Assembly (NCBI GenBank): GCA_964017195.1
Contig: OZ024891.1
Location: 1,289,394-1,353,393, forward strand
DNA: 64,000 nt
Direction of reading: 5' to 3'
Source of the DNA: Siderastrea radians
Lineage: Eukaryota; Cnidaria; Anthozoa; Scleractinia; Rhizangiidae
Part shown: in pieces, positions 20,650 through 30,784 of the stretch
How the letters are laid out: every line of letters starts with the position of its first letter
Numbering within the stretch: the first letter of the stretch is position 1
Made by a program: the position numbers and the translations under genes
The notes under the pieces: generated by a model
The model's database searches: none
Told to the model about the DNA's origin: nothing
Seen by the model: the letters and a program-made list of their open reading frames with translations, nothing else

Positions 20650-20797
20650 TGTTGTTAAAAATGACAATATGGCGGATTGTTTCTCATGTTCAGCTTGGTA
20701 ACCGCACCAATAAATCGTGACTATTATACGACGTATGTGAAAAAAGGGCGGGAAAAATGTAACGAGGCCTGTCAAGTAATTTTACATTTGTGATACT

Positions 20798-23395
20798 TCA
20801 CTGACTATCACAGTCTCCCTCACGATCGAAGAAGGAGTTCAGGATTGATTTCCACGTTTCAACATGGTCAAAACTGTTAAGCACTTTCATTCCGCGGTGC
20901 TTCTGTCGCAGTGTTTCAATTCCTTCGAGAACCTTCCTTTGTCTCAACCCTCTCTCTGTCGCTACGATTTTTGCGTTTGTCCAGTCAATACTTCTTTGGC
21001 ACTCAATAGTGTGTCGTGCTAGGCCTCCATCTTCTTTGCCCATTCGTCTTTCGGCCGATAGAGTGTTTCCTTTTTGAAGGTCTTCATTTGTTAATCTGAC
21101 TTTGTCCATGTGTTCTTTCTTTCGTGTTTGGAACAGGCGCCATGTCTCTCCTACATACACTGAATTCTGGCAGGTACACGGAATCTTATACACAACACAT
21201 TTCTGCCTTTCACCAAACGGCTCTTGACATGTACGTTTAATCTCTTTGATCTTTCTTCCAGGCTTGAAAGCAACTCGAAAAGAGTGTCGGTTAGCAGTTC
21301 TCCTGAACCGCTCAGACAACCCTTTTAAATATGGTATGGTCACGGCTCCACGACTTTCCTGTTCTTCCTGTTCTTTCTTGTCTGTCTGTTGATGTCTTTG
21401 CTCCATAAACCTTCTCACGGTCTCTCTGGGATACCCATTCGCTACAAACACGTCTTCGATGTTATTCAATTCTTCTGCCAGGTGTTTTTCATCACATAAG
21501 GCCCTCGCTCTGTCAGTAAAACCTTTCACAATCGCTCTCTTCATACTTTCTGGGTGATTGGACCTTTCCTTTACATTTATGTTTGTGTGAGTCTTCTTGT
21601 AATAGACAGAGCATTCTATCTTCTTGGTCTTCCTGTCGACGGTCTGTTTTAAATCAAGTACTGGTAAAACATCTCCTTCTTGGTCTTCTTTTGTGAACAC
21701 AATTACTCCTGGCTCAATGGTATTGAGGTGATCTAGTATCTCTTGAGCTTCTCCTTCCTTGCATTTGGTCTCACTATCATCTACGTACCAGAACCATTCA
21801 TTTAGGGGATATGGAGACGTTTCCATAGCTCTCAACTGGAAGTCTTCCATGTATATGATTGCAATTTCACCCGTGGCACCAAGGCCTATTGGTCCACTGT
21901 CTAAAACAAAATGACTTCCTCCGTATTCACAATAGGTCAGATCGAACATCCACTTTAACAACTCCATTATTGATGTTACACTCATTGTGGTTGTTTCTCC
22001 GAGGTCCTCATTCTCGTTCAACAATCTTTCCACTAGCTCCAACGCTTTGTCAATAGGTGTGGAAGGGTACAAGTTCTTAACATCATAGCTGACCAGAATC
22101 TCATTTCTCTCTACTCTCCAATCTTTGATTTTCTCTTTGAGCTCCCTGGAGTTCTTAACATAAAGGCCACTCCTCCCTTGTATAGTTCTTAATATTGGGA
22201 TTAGGGTCTTTGAAACCTTCTCAAAAGGGGATCCTACCATTGACACAATACCCCTCATTGGTACTCCTTCTTTATGGACCTTTGGCAGTCCAGTGAGTCT
22301 CGGTGCATGGCAATTCTTTGGTTTTAAGCGGTTGCCTTGATCTTCCGTTAACTCCTTTCTACTGACTATTCTGTCTATAACCTTTCCTCCGTCCCGACAT
22401 ACTTTGTCTGTCAGATCCCAGTCTTCTCCTGCTCTTATTGAGGGTCTCGCTTTGAGGTCGATGAGTACTTGTTTCATCTTGTATTCGTAACTTTCCTCGC
22501 CCCCCCTGCTCTCATATCGATCCATGGCGACCATTATCCGTCCTTTATCCGCAGGTAGGAACACTTTCTCTTTGTCTTTCATGGCTTTTTTCTTTCCTCT
22601 CATTTCCTCTTTTGTTAAATTCGTGGTGTAATTCTTATCCTTCGTTTTTCTTAGAACCTCTTTCACTTCCTCTCTAAGCTCGTCTATTTCTCTGTCAACT
22701 TCATTTTCATTCACTTTCTTCTTTTTCCCCTCCTCTTTGATCGTAGAACACATCTTTTCGGTCTCAGCAATGATCTTTTCATAAGGTATCTTTGTTGGAG
22801 CTTCACAAAAATCAGGACCAAGAGCTAGGTAGCTTTTGATATCCTCATCGATACCTTGTTTTGTGAGGTCAACAACTTCTACCTTGATCTTATCTCTCTT
22901 CATCTTCTGGTAGTCATCTCTCTCTTTTTTCAAACGTTGCTCAGTCTGGTTCTTTTCCTTCTGCAATATTTCATACTTTCTTTTTTGTCGTTCTTTAATA
23001 ATTCCGTCTTCTTTTAACCTTGATGTACTTACTACCTTCTCTAGCCATTGAAAATCGGTGCTTCCAAGTGTCTCTTTCAGTGTGACCGCTACTCCATCCA
23101 CCTGGTGTTTCCCTTGGTAAATCTTTCGTCTAACATCCATTATCCTCGATTGAACTCTCGCACTCTCCAGTTTGGATTTCAATCGCATAACACTCTTGTT
23201 CTTCAAATCACTTCCATGTAAATATATTCTGAGGCCTTTTGGTATGATGTCGTCTTTTCTGCATCGCTTTAGAAACTTCAGATGGTTTGTCTGTCTGGCA
23301 AGTTTGGTTGTTGATTTCTGCAAGTTATCCGCAAGTTTCAAATAACGGCTCCCGTACCGATCTCTAATCCTATTTCTGAAACTTTCACCTCTCAT
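20798..23395 (-). CDS. Penelope-like element polyprotein: reverse transcriptase plus GIY-YIG endonuclease
   Basis: The intact ORF is 870 residues from the upstream ATG at 23410, but the first five codons come from antisense of the neighbouring copy; the natural start is MRGESF (23395), as in the sister copy, giving 865. Order (numbered from 23410): a Lys/Glu-rich coiled N-terminus (to about 300), the family motif GLPKVHK (about 374-380), RT motif SYDVKNLYPS (about 441), catalytic YVDD (about 542-545), a linker with a basic stretch, then a GIY-YIG nuclease (about 738-800) with VVYKIPC, a Cys pair, YVGET and R..EH. The RT copies element RNA and the endonuclease nicks the target. It looks full-length and able to work. 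Confidence 0.9.
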   Translation of the reverse strand: MRGESFRNRIRDRYGSRYLKLADNLQKSTTKLARQTNHLKFLKRCRKDDIIPKGLRIYLHGSDLKNKSVMRLKSKLESARVQSRIMDVRRKIYQGKHQVDGVAVTLKETLGSTDFQWLEKVVSTSRLKEDGIIKERQKRKYEILQKEKNQTEQRLKKERDDYQKMKRDKIKVEVVDLTKQGIDEDIKSYLALGPDFCEAPTKIPYEKIIAETEKMCSTIKEEGKKKKVNENEVDREIDELREEVKEVLRKTKDKNYTTNLTKEEMRGKKKAMKDKEKVFLPADKGRIMVAMDRYESRGGEESYEYKMKQVLIDLKARPSIRAGEDWDLTDKVCRDGGKVIDRIVSRKELTEDQGNRLKPKNCHAPRLTGLPKVHKEGVPMRGIVSMVGSPFEKVSKTLIPILRTIQGRSGLYVKNSRELKEKIKDWRVERNEILVSYDVKNLYPSTPIDKALELVERLLNENEDLGETTTMSVTSIMELLKWMFDLTYCEYGGSHFVLDSGPIGLGATGEIAIIYMEDFQLRAMETSPYPLNEWFWYVDDSETKCKEGEAQEILDHLNTIEPGVIVFTKEDQEGDVLPVLDLKQTVDRKTKKIECSVYYKKTHTNINVKERSNHPESMKRAIVKGFTDRARALCDEKHLAEELNNIEDVFVANGYPRETVRRFMEQRHQQTDKKEQEEQESRGAVTIPYLKGLSERFRRTANRHSFRVAFKPGRKIKEIKRTCQEPFGERQKCVVYKIPCTCQNSVYVGETWRLFQTRKKEHMDKVRLTNEDLQKGNTLSAERRMGKEDGGLARHTIECQRSIDWTNAKIVATERGLRQRKVLEGIETLRQKHRGMKVLNSFDHVETWKSILNSFFDREGDCDSQ

Positions 23396-23402
23396 CTTAG
23401 TT

Positions 23403-23724
23403 TTGACCATGTTGAAACGTGGAAATCAATCCTGAACTCCTTCTTCGATCGTGAGGGAGACTGTGATAGTCAGTGAAGTATCACAAATGTAAAATTACTT
23501 GACAGGCCTCGTTACATTTTCCCGCCCTTTTTTCGCATACGTCGTATAATAGTCACGATTTATTGGTGCGGTTACCAAGCTGAACATGAGAAACAATCCG
23601 CCATATTGTCATTTTTAACAACAGCCTGAAGAAGATCAGTGAAACTGATCGAAACGTCGATTTTAAATATTCTTAACCTCGGAAAAGATCCCGGAAAACA
23701 GTGAAAAAATTTTAATTTCTTAAG
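23403..23724 (+). repeat. Pseudo-LTR (5') of the plus-strand Penelope copy
   Basis: It begins inside the ORF 3' end (the plus frame reads DHVETWKSILNSFF and a stop by 23478), then carries the 3' UTR and joins the next ORF start. The same stretch follows each ORF in this window (20555-20797 minus, 32632-32878 plus). It holds the hammerhead-like motif (23625-23659) and CAATCCGCCATATTG. Confidence 0.7.
23625..23659 (+). ncRNA. Hammerhead-like motif in the Penelope UTR (plus copy, 5')
   Basis: Same core as at 20614-20649: CTGAAGA, a 6 bp GATCAG/CTGATC hairpin with loop TGAAA, then GAAACGTC. Identical in all three copies. Confidence 0.4.
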
Positions 23725-24760
23725 ATGAGAGGTGAAAGTTTCAGAAATAGGATTAGAGATCGGTACGGGAGCCGTTATTTGAAACTTGCGGATAACTTGC
23801 AGAAATCAACAACCAAACTTGCCAGACAGACAAACCATCTGAAGTTTCTAAAGCGATGCAGAAAAGACGACATCATACCAAAAGGCCTCAGAATATATTT
23901 ACATGGAAGTGATTTGAAGAACAAGAGTGTTATGCGATTGAAATCCAAACTGGAGAGTGCGAGAGTTCAATCGAGGATAATGGATGTTAGACGAAAGATT
24001 TACCAAGGGAAACACCAGGTGGATGGAGTAGCGGTCACACTGAAAGAGACACTTGGAAGCACCGATTTTCAATGGCTAGAGAAGGTAGTAAGTACATCAA
24101 GGTTAAAAGAAGACGGAATTATTAAAGAACGACAAAAAAGAAAGTATGAAATATTGCAGAAGGAAAAGAACCAGACTGAGCAACGTTTGAAAAAAGAGAG
24201 AGATGACTACCAGAAGATGAAGAGAGATAAGATCAAGGTAGAAGTTGTTGACCTCACAAAACAAGGTATCGATGAGGATATCAAAAGCTACCTAGCTCTT
24301 GGTCCTGATTTTTGTGAAGCTCCAACAAAGATACCTTATGAAAAGATCATTGCTGAGACCGAAAAGATGTGTTCTACGATCAAAGAGGAGGGGAAAAAGA
24401 AGAAAGTGAATGAAAATGAAGTTGACAGAGAAATAGACGAGCTTAGAGAGGAAGTGAAAGAGGTTCTAAGAAAAACGAAGGATAAGAATTACACCACGAA
24501 TTTAACAAAAGAGGAAATGAGAGGAAAGAAAAAAGCCATGAAAGACAAAGAGAAAGTGTTCCTACCTGCGGATAAAGGACGGATAATGGTCGCCATGGAT
24601 CGATATGAGAGCAGGGGGGGCGAGGAAAGTTACGAATACAAGATGAAACAAGTACTCATCGACCTCAAAGCGAGACCCTCAATAAGAGCAGGAGAAGACT
24701 GGGATCTGACAGACAAAGTATGTCGGGACGGAGGAAAGGTTATAGACAGAATAGTCAGTA

Positions 24761-24765
24761 GAAAG
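24761..24765. repeat. BEL target-site duplication, left (GAAAG)
   Basis: GAAAG here and at 31070-31074 flank the element, a 5 bp duplication as usual for LTR retrotransposons. Confidence 0.85.
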
Positions 24766-25050
24766 TGTTTCACTAGCCGCATTACCAAGGATTCAAATGT
24801 TACACTGTAAGGTTTATTGCCACGTTTCATACAGTAGGTTATTCGAAAGCTGTCAATAGATTACAATTCGTTAGGGGAGTGAAGAAATATATAATAAATG
24901 AATAAAAAGTTACAGCTTACCCATTGGTGTCTGTGGAACGGATCCGCGACTAGTGAAGATGATTAAGTTCGTTCTCTCTAATTATCGTTTATTACGTCGC
25001 ATAATACGTATTTAAGAAAATGTCAGAAATTGCTTTCGTAGGCCGAAACA
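24766..25050 (-). repeat. BEL 3' LTR
   Basis: It starts TGTTTCACTAGCCGCATT and ends GTAGGCCGAAACA in plus orientation, identical to 30785-31069 on reading. As the element is on the minus strand this is its 3' LTR. Confidence 0.9.
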
Positions 25051-25066
25051 CTCCCCTCTCTTCTAG
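25051..25066 (-). promoter_or_regulatory. Polypurine tract of the BEL element
   Basis: On the minus strand AGAAGAGAGGGGAG directly abuts the 3' LTR. This is where plus-strand DNA synthesis would be primed. Confidence 0.75.
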
Positions 25067-25129
25067 AAAGTTGTGCAAGTTAAAAAGTTTAAATAGTAAA
25101 GTTACAAAATCGAGTTTAGTAAAGTTCAT

Positions 25130-28100
25130 TTAGTCTTTCATTTCGTTTTCGTCCACTGGAACGATGACTATTATCCTCTGAACAGGACGTTCAACCGTTA
25201 CATAGCCTCCTCCGCGGTATGTCTTTACATGTTCTCCTGGCTTAGTGTTCTTATAGACGATCTCCACTCTGCGTACTCTTCCATCTTTACTCGGTTTGGC
25301 TGTGATAACTTTGCCTAGTTTCCAATTTCCTCGAACAAGATTCGAGTCTTGTATCAAGACGACGTCTCCGACTTTAACATCACGGTGTGCGGTGTGCCAC
25401 TTCGATTCAATAAGAAGACTAGGAAAATAATCGCGCGTCCATTTTCTCCAGAAGCTCTTCACTATATTCTGGACAAATTCAAATCTGTGACGAGGGTTTG
25501 TTGTTTCCCTAAAGGGTCCGCTTGGAACTCGTGAAGTAGATCTTCCAAGTAATAGGTCGTTCGGACTTAAATATACGCCATCATCTGTATCAGTTGGGTG
25601 CTTACCAATTGGTCTTTCGTTTATCAAGTTACCAACTTCAAAGCAGGCTGTCTGTAATTCAGAGAATGTCATGATGTTATCTCCGATTGCGATGTTTAAG
25701 CCTCGTTTGACGGAACGTATTAATGCTTCGGATGTGCCATTGTACCAAGGGGCTTCGGCAGGTGAGAATTCCCATTGTAGGCCCTCTGTTACTCCGAATT
25801 CGAGTAATTCGTCCCAATTCCAGTTCTTCGTTATATCTTTGAGCTCTTTATCAGCAGCTACTAATTGTGGTCCGTTGTCAGAATACAACTTTGCTGGATA
25901 CCCTCTCAATGATACAAATCTTCTGAGTACTAATAGAAATGTTTCCGTGCTGTAGTCCGGTGCTAGATCTAAGTGAACTGCTCGAGTGCACATGCAGTTG
26001 AATATCACTCCGTAACATTTCCCATAGGTTCTTCGCTTCACTTCATCTCTGATTTTGAAAGGTCCAAAGAGATCTATACCTGTATAGTGCCAAGGTGGGG
26101 AGGGTTTCAATCTCTCCTCTGGTAGTTTTCCCATCTTTTGTTGGCAAAGCTGTTTATCTATCTTCTTGCAGATTACGCAGTTGTATTTGATGGACCTCAC
26201 CATACGTTGGATATTTGTAATCCAAAATCGTGCTCTTATCTTGCTTACTGTAGATGATACCCCATGATGCCCTCTTTGGTGTATATATTCAGCATATAAC
26301 CTTGCAGAGCGATGCTCGTATGGTAGCAAAATTAAGTCGTTCTTATTGTAGCTTATCTCGAGCCACTTTTCAACTCTGCCGCCTACAACTATTATGCCAT
26401 CATCTCGCGTCCGTGGACATAGTCTTTTGAATCTTCCTTTTTCCATGTCCGCTGTTAACAATTTTTGACATCGAAGTATCCAGAATCTTTCTGCTCTGTC
26501 TATATCTTCTGGCGTTAATGGACTAGTTACGTTCTTTAAGGAAGGTCGAGGTTTTCGTTTGTACAAGGACAATACCCTTGCAGTCACTCTGATTAGCTTA
26601 GTGTAGTTGGAATATCTGTTTATGTCAATTCTTGCTTCTAAGCTATCTTCAGATTTAGCTTCAGCTAACATAACTGTTTTTATTTGTTCTGGTAACTCTT
26701 TCTGATAATTTGGCTTGCATATCGGCCACTCATGTTCAGGAAATCTAAGGAATTCTGGACCGGTTTGCCAGATGCTATTCAATCCAATCTCTGCCGGTTT
26801 CCTTCCTCGTGTAATCCAATCCGCTATGTTATTCTTACTCTCTACCCAATACCAATCATCTTTGTTGGTTCCCTGTTGGATCTCGCCAATACGTGTGGCG
26901 GCGAAAGTATTAAAGCCATATGATTCCTTCTGAACCATTCCGTACACTATTTGTGAGTCAACGATGTGGTAGAATTTAGTAAATTTGTACCTCGATTCCT
27001 TTTCTATAAATGTCTTGAGTCTTTTATTCAGAACTGCTCCACATAATTCGACTCGGTCAATAGACATTTTCTTCACAGGGGAAAGTCGATTTTTCGATAT
27101 GATCAATCTGCTTTCATAGCTGTTGTCTGTGGTGTTCCACCTGGCGTAAGCGCGTGCGCCGTAAGCTACTTCTGATCCGTCACTAAATATCACTAAAATT
27201 GGATCCCCTCTTGCATTTGCGGGTTTGATACATCTCTCAAAGACTTCTTGTTCCATGTTTGGAAGATCATCAAAGAAGTTCATCCATTCTTTCTTAAGCA
27301 TATCAGGAATTGGATCATCCCAGTCAGATTTGTTTTCGCTTATCCACAAACTTCTCATCAAGCCTTTAGCCCTGATTGTAAATGGAGTGGCGAGTCCCAT
27401 CGGATCATAAATGCGATTGACTTGAGATAAGACAATTCTTTTTGTAAGTTTGATGTCTTGTGAGCTCGTTATATCAATTCCTTGGGGTGGAGGTCTTGTC
27501 CTTTTACTCTTCATCTGTAAATCGAATTTAACGCGAAAACACAACTGATCCGTACGCGGATTCCATACAACTCCAAGAACCTTTTCCGTGGGTTCGTTTG
27601 AATCGCCTCTCAAGGTGAGCATCAGATTTTCTTCAGTGTCATCTTTTGACATTATCCATTCTTTTATGCGAAATCCTCCCTTGATCAAGAGTTCTTCAAT
27701 AGCTTCTGTTAGTTGTTTAGCTAACTTAGTGTCATCGACGCTCTCAATTATGTCATCCACGTAGGAGTTATCCTTTATAATCTGAGCTGCTTGGGGATGA
27801 GATTCGATACCCATTTGTGCTGTTTTTCTCATAGCAACGGTTGCTATCGTTCCAGAAGGTCTGTCGCCAAAGGACACTCTTTGTATCACATAAGTGTCAG
27901 GTTCTCTTGCCGTGTTCATGTCTCTCCATAGGAAACGATGAGTATGTTGTTCAACGACCTTAGTTTTTACAGTATGATACATCTTGCTGACATCTCCAAT
28001 GAATGCAACACGATTTTCGCGAAATCTTATGAGTTTTCCTAATAGGTTATTCAAGAGGTCTGGTCCCTTTGCCCAATATTCGTTTAGAATATGGCCCATA

Positions 28101-30355
28101 TAGCTAGCACTGCTATTGAAGACGATGCGGACAGGTGTGGATTTTGAATCAGTTTTCAAGACCTCGTGATGCGAGATGTAATGCACTGGCCCGTTATACT
28201 TTGTTATTTCTTCAGTGTTTAGTTTACGAGCTATATCTCTGTCGATCATATCTTGTATCTGTTGTTGGTACACTTTCGCGTGATCTGGATTTTTGCGCAG
28301 ACGTTGTTCTGTTGACATCAATCTTCCATACGCGGCTCTTTTGTTGTCCGGGAGGTTATGCGGGTCTTTAATCCATGGGTAGGTAGTTATCCATAGATTC
28401 TCTTGTGAATTATATTCAAGATTATTCTCGATAAGATTCAATTCCTTTTCTTCTTTGAGCGTATAATTCTTACTGCCTGGTGGGCATTTCCCACATTTAC
28501 AGCCGCCGCAGCGCGGTGTACACTCCACGCCCAGATTTTCTATTTTGTAGAAATCGCTTAACTCGATTCCTCTTACATGATTTACATGCGCTACATTGTA
28601 TTTGAAACATTCTGCATTTTCTTCAATTGCTGGGTGTGTCCCACCGATACAGAAACCAAAGCGATTCTTTAGCAACAGGAGGTGTCCCGAGCGATTTTGC
28701 ATTTCTGGATGGAATCCTGCATAGTCATATCCTATCAGCACGTCGATGGTTCCAGTTGGTCGTTCTATGTCCTTCTTTGGGACGTCAAAAATATGGAGTA
28801 TTCCATCGATCTTGATTTTGCGGATGTTAGATGTTATTTGGTCGATTCCATAAACTTCAATGAGGGTCTGATGTCCTTGCAAATCAATAAGTGGTAATGT
28901 GTACTTCTTCGTCGTGATATCCTTTTTCTCTGCTCCAACCTTTATAAGTGACAGCTGAACTGTTGTACCATGCAATTTTTGCGCTTTGGCTGTCTTGTTC
29001 GTAATAAAACTAAGCGAAGATGCATTATCCCACATAACATTGAGCCAATTTGCGTGCGTTTTTATGCGTTGTATCTGTAAGAGGCATGTGGTCTTACTAC
29101 TGATTCTCGAACACGTGTTTGTGGTGCCAGAGACTTCTTCTTCTTGATCATCCTCGCCGGTTGGGGTGTTCCTTTTATTCTCGTGAAGAGTTCGGTTATG
29201 GAATACCTTGCAATTATCAATTCCACATTCTTTCTTCTTTTTGCACTGAACCCAGCGATGGCCTGGTTTCAGGCACGAAAAGCATGCAAGCTTATCCCTT
29301 ACAACATCCTTTCTCTGTTGAACAGGTTTAGCTAGATAATTTCTACACTCGTAAGTGGAATGCTTCGCGTTACCATGCACAAGGCAATATTTTGCCGTTG
29401 GCGATGGTCTCCCATCTGATAAATGGGTTGCGCCTCGCACTTGAGGTGTGCCTGCTGATCTTAAGTCAGATGCGTCATATTCTATGGCACGTTTTTGATC
29501 CAATAGAAAATCGAGGAGACTCGGAAATTTGTCAGTTTTGTCGACTGTACTTTTGCGTGAGCTAACAAGCCTAGCCCATTCCTTTCTGTGATCAGGAGGA
29601 AGTTTGCTTTCAATAGTGCTAACTGAGCTTGTGGTTGTAGTTTCCTTTTCAATACCGACTCTTTTCAAGTCACGATAACTATCCTCTATCATATCTACGA
29701 ATTCCACAAATTTCTTGCTTTCTCCCTCTCGGATGACTTTAAATCGCTTGATATCATTAATGATCACATCCGTGACCTTTCCTGGGTCTCCGAACTTTTC
29801 ATCTAAACGGGCCCACATTTCTTCGATATCATCATCAACTGATTTAACCTGTGCTAGAGCTTCTTTGTCACGACAAGTACGTAACGTGTACGGGGCTGTG
29901 AGCTTAGTAAGACCTGGCATTACTTGCGTTTGAAAATCTCGCTTAAACTGAGGGTATTCTCTTATATCGCCTTCAAAGTGCGGTCTTTTGATCTTCTCTA
30001 AATGTACATTATTGGCGGTTCCCGGTGAATTACTGTTGCATAGGGTTGTTTCGCTGAGTTTGCTTTCTTCCTTTTCACTGATTCGGGTTTCAAATATTTC
30101 AAATATTTGACTGTACAGAACCTGGACATTTGAAATCCATAGCAGTTCTTGTTCCATCATTTCCTTGCCTATTAACTCTAGATATTGTTCATTCCTTAAC
30201 TTGCATTCAATAAATGCTTCTTCGAGTTGTGCGAGTACTTTCTTCATGAGAGAAGTTGCAGCATTCTCAGTTTCTAGAATGTGCGTCGCATTGCTAAATA
30301 TAGCATCAAAAAGAGTGCGCGCGCCGGATCTCTTTATTAGAATGTTTTCTTTCAA
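25130..30355 (-). CDS. BEL/Pao Pol polyprotein (1741 codons)
   Basis: Domains in order with rough residues: DUF1759-type Gag region PHFEGDIREYPQFKRDF (126-142); cysteine-rich zinc region (325-390) with CFSCLKPGHRWVQC; retropepsin-like protease with WDNASSLSFI (444); RT with DVSKMYH and catalytic YVDD (about 863); RNase H with FSDGSEVAYGA (about 1057); integrase zinc finger H..H..C..C with HQRGHHG and CVICKK (1360-1397); DDE core with GIDLFG (about 1427), YSDNGPQ (about 1490) and NGTSEAL (about 1541); C-terminal DUF5641-like domain with VGDVVLIQDS. This is the full BEL/Pao set without frameshift or stop. The frame begins at a TTG overlapping the stop of the upstream small ORF, so it is probably reached by reinitiation or -1 frameshifting. 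Confidence 0.92.
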   Translation of the reverse strand: MKENILIKRSGARTLFDAIFSNATHILETENAATSLMKKVLAQLEEAFIECKLRNEQYLELIGKEMMEQELLWISNVQVLYSQIFEIFETRISEKEESKLSETTLCNSNSPGTANNVHLEKIKRPHFEGDIREYPQFKRDFQTQVMPGLTKLTAPYTLRTCRDKEALAQVKSVDDDIEEMWARLDEKFGDPGKVTDVIINDIKRFKVIREGESKKFVEFVDMIEDSYRDLKRVGIEKETTTTSSVSTIESKLPPDHRKEWARLVSSRKSTVDKTDKFPSLLDFLLDQKRAIEYDASDLRSAGTPQVRGATHLSDGRPSPTAKYCLVHGNAKHSTYECRNYLAKPVQQRKDVVRDKLACFSCLKPGHRWVQCKKKKECGIDNCKVFHNRTLHENKRNTPTGEDDQEEEVSGTTNTCSRISSKTTCLLQIQRIKTHANWLNVMWDNASSLSFITNKTAKAQKLHGTTVQLSLIKVGAEKKDITTKKYTLPLIDLQGHQTLIEVYGIDQITSNIRKIKIDGILHIFDVPKKDIERPTGTIDVLIGYDYAGFHPEMQNRSGHLLLLKNRFGFCIGGTHPAIEENAECFKYNVAHVNHVRGIELSDFYKIENLGVECTPRCGGCKCGKCPPGSKNYTLKEEKELNLIENNLEYNSQENLWITTYPWIKDPHNLPDNKRAAYGRLMSTEQRLRKNPDHAKVYQQQIQDMIDRDIARKLNTEEITKYNGPVHYISHHEVLKTDSKSTPVRIVFNSSASYMGHILNEYWAKGPDLLNNLLGKLIRFRENRVAFIGDVSKMYHTVKTKVVEQHTHRFLWRDMNTAREPDTYVIQRVSFGDRPSGTIATVAMRKTAQMGIESHPQAAQIIKDNSYVDDIIESVDDTKLAKQLTEAIEELLIKGGFRIKEWIMSKDDTEENLMLTLRGDSNEPTEKVLGVVWNPRTDQLCFRVKFDLQMKSKRTRPPPQGIDITSSQDIKLTKRIVLSQVNRIYDPMGLATPFTIRAKGLMRSLWISENKSDWDDPIPDMLKKEWMNFFDDLPNMEQEVFERCIKPANARGDPILVIFSDGSEVAYGARAYARWNTTDNSYESRLIISKNRLSPVKKMSIDRVELCGAVLNKRLKTFIEKESRYKFTKFYHIVDSQIVYGMVQKESYGFNTFAATRIGEIQQGTNKDDWYWVESKNNIADWITRGRKPAEIGLNSIWQTGPEFLRFPEHEWPICKPNYQKELPEQIKTVMLAEAKSEDSLEARIDINRYSNYTKLIRVTARVLSLYKRKPRPSLKNVTSPLTPEDIDRAERFWILRCQKLLTADMEKGRFKRLCPRTRDDGIIVVGGRVEKWLEISYNKNDLILLPYEHRSARLYAEYIHQRGHHGVSSTVSKIRARFWITNIQRMVRSIKYNCVICKKIDKQLCQQKMGKLPEERLKPSPPWHYTGIDLFGPFKIRDEVKRRTYGKCYGVIFNCMCTRAVHLDLAPDYSTETFLLVLRRFVSLRGYPAKLYSDNGPQLVAADKELKDITKNWNWDELLEFGVTEGLQWEFSPAEAPWYNGTSEALIRSVKRGLNIAIGDNIMTFSELQTACFEVGNLINERPIGKHPTDTDDGVYLSPNDLLLGRSTSRVPSGPFRETTNPRHRFEFVQNIVKSFWRKWTRDYFPSLLIESKWHTAHRDVKVGDVVLIQDSNLVRGNWKLGKVITAKPSKDGRVRRVEIVYKNTKPGEHVKTYRGGGYVTVERPVQRIIVIVPVDENEMKD

Positions 30356-30714
30356 TTTTCATTTTGCTCTCTTTGTTGATTTTCTAGCTCCTCGCGCTCA
30401 CGTGTAGCGCGCGCGTTAGATTCATCAAATTGTATATTATCCATGTATTCATTTTTCAGATTTGTTGCATCTCTGTATAATGTTTGCAGCTCACTCATCC
30501 AATTTTCAGCTGCATCGAATTCTTCGTCGTTTAGAAACGATGTGAATTGCTCATGTTTACCTTCAAGGTCTTTCATAGCGTCTTCCAATTGATCATAGGC
30601 TTTCTCTATAGTTGCGATACTGTTTCTGTCTCGAACAGAGTTTAAGAAATCGTTTCTTTTTCTTGTGAATTTCCCTTTAGCTGAGCGTCTCGCTATCTTT
30701 GCTGCTTCTGCCAT
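30352..30714 (-). CDS. Small N-terminal ORF of the BEL element (gag-like)
   Basis: 120 residues starting MAEAAKIARR: a basic beginning (KGKFTRKRNDF) then a charged helical region (YDQLEDAMKDLEGKHEQF, REREELENQQREQ) typical of a coiled-coil Gag N-terminus. It ends in TGA at 30352-30354, overlapping the pol frame start (TTGA). The pol ORF continues with a similar helical sequence, which suggests that the two are parts of one ancestral Gag. It could be a separate product or the start of a frameshift fusion. Confidence 0.7.
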   Translation of the reverse strand: MAEAAKIARRSAKGKFTRKRNDFLNSVRDRNSIATIEKAYDQLEDAMKDLEGKHEQFTSFLNDEEFDAAENWMSELQTLYRDATNLKNEYMDNIQFDESNARATREREELENQQREQNEN

Positions 30715-30784
30715 CTTGTTGCTGTCAGTGTTGCCGTCCCCAATGTGACTCGGTTTTCAACTTGACTTTTGATTGGCTTTCGAA
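30715..30784 (-). promoter_or_regulatory. BEL 5' leader and expected primer-binding site
   Basis: The 70 bp between the 5' LTR and the first ATG reads TTCGAAAGCCAATCAAAAGT on the minus strand next to the LTR. This should hold the tRNA primer site, but it does not begin with the usual TGG, so I cannot name the tRNA. Confidence 0.4.
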
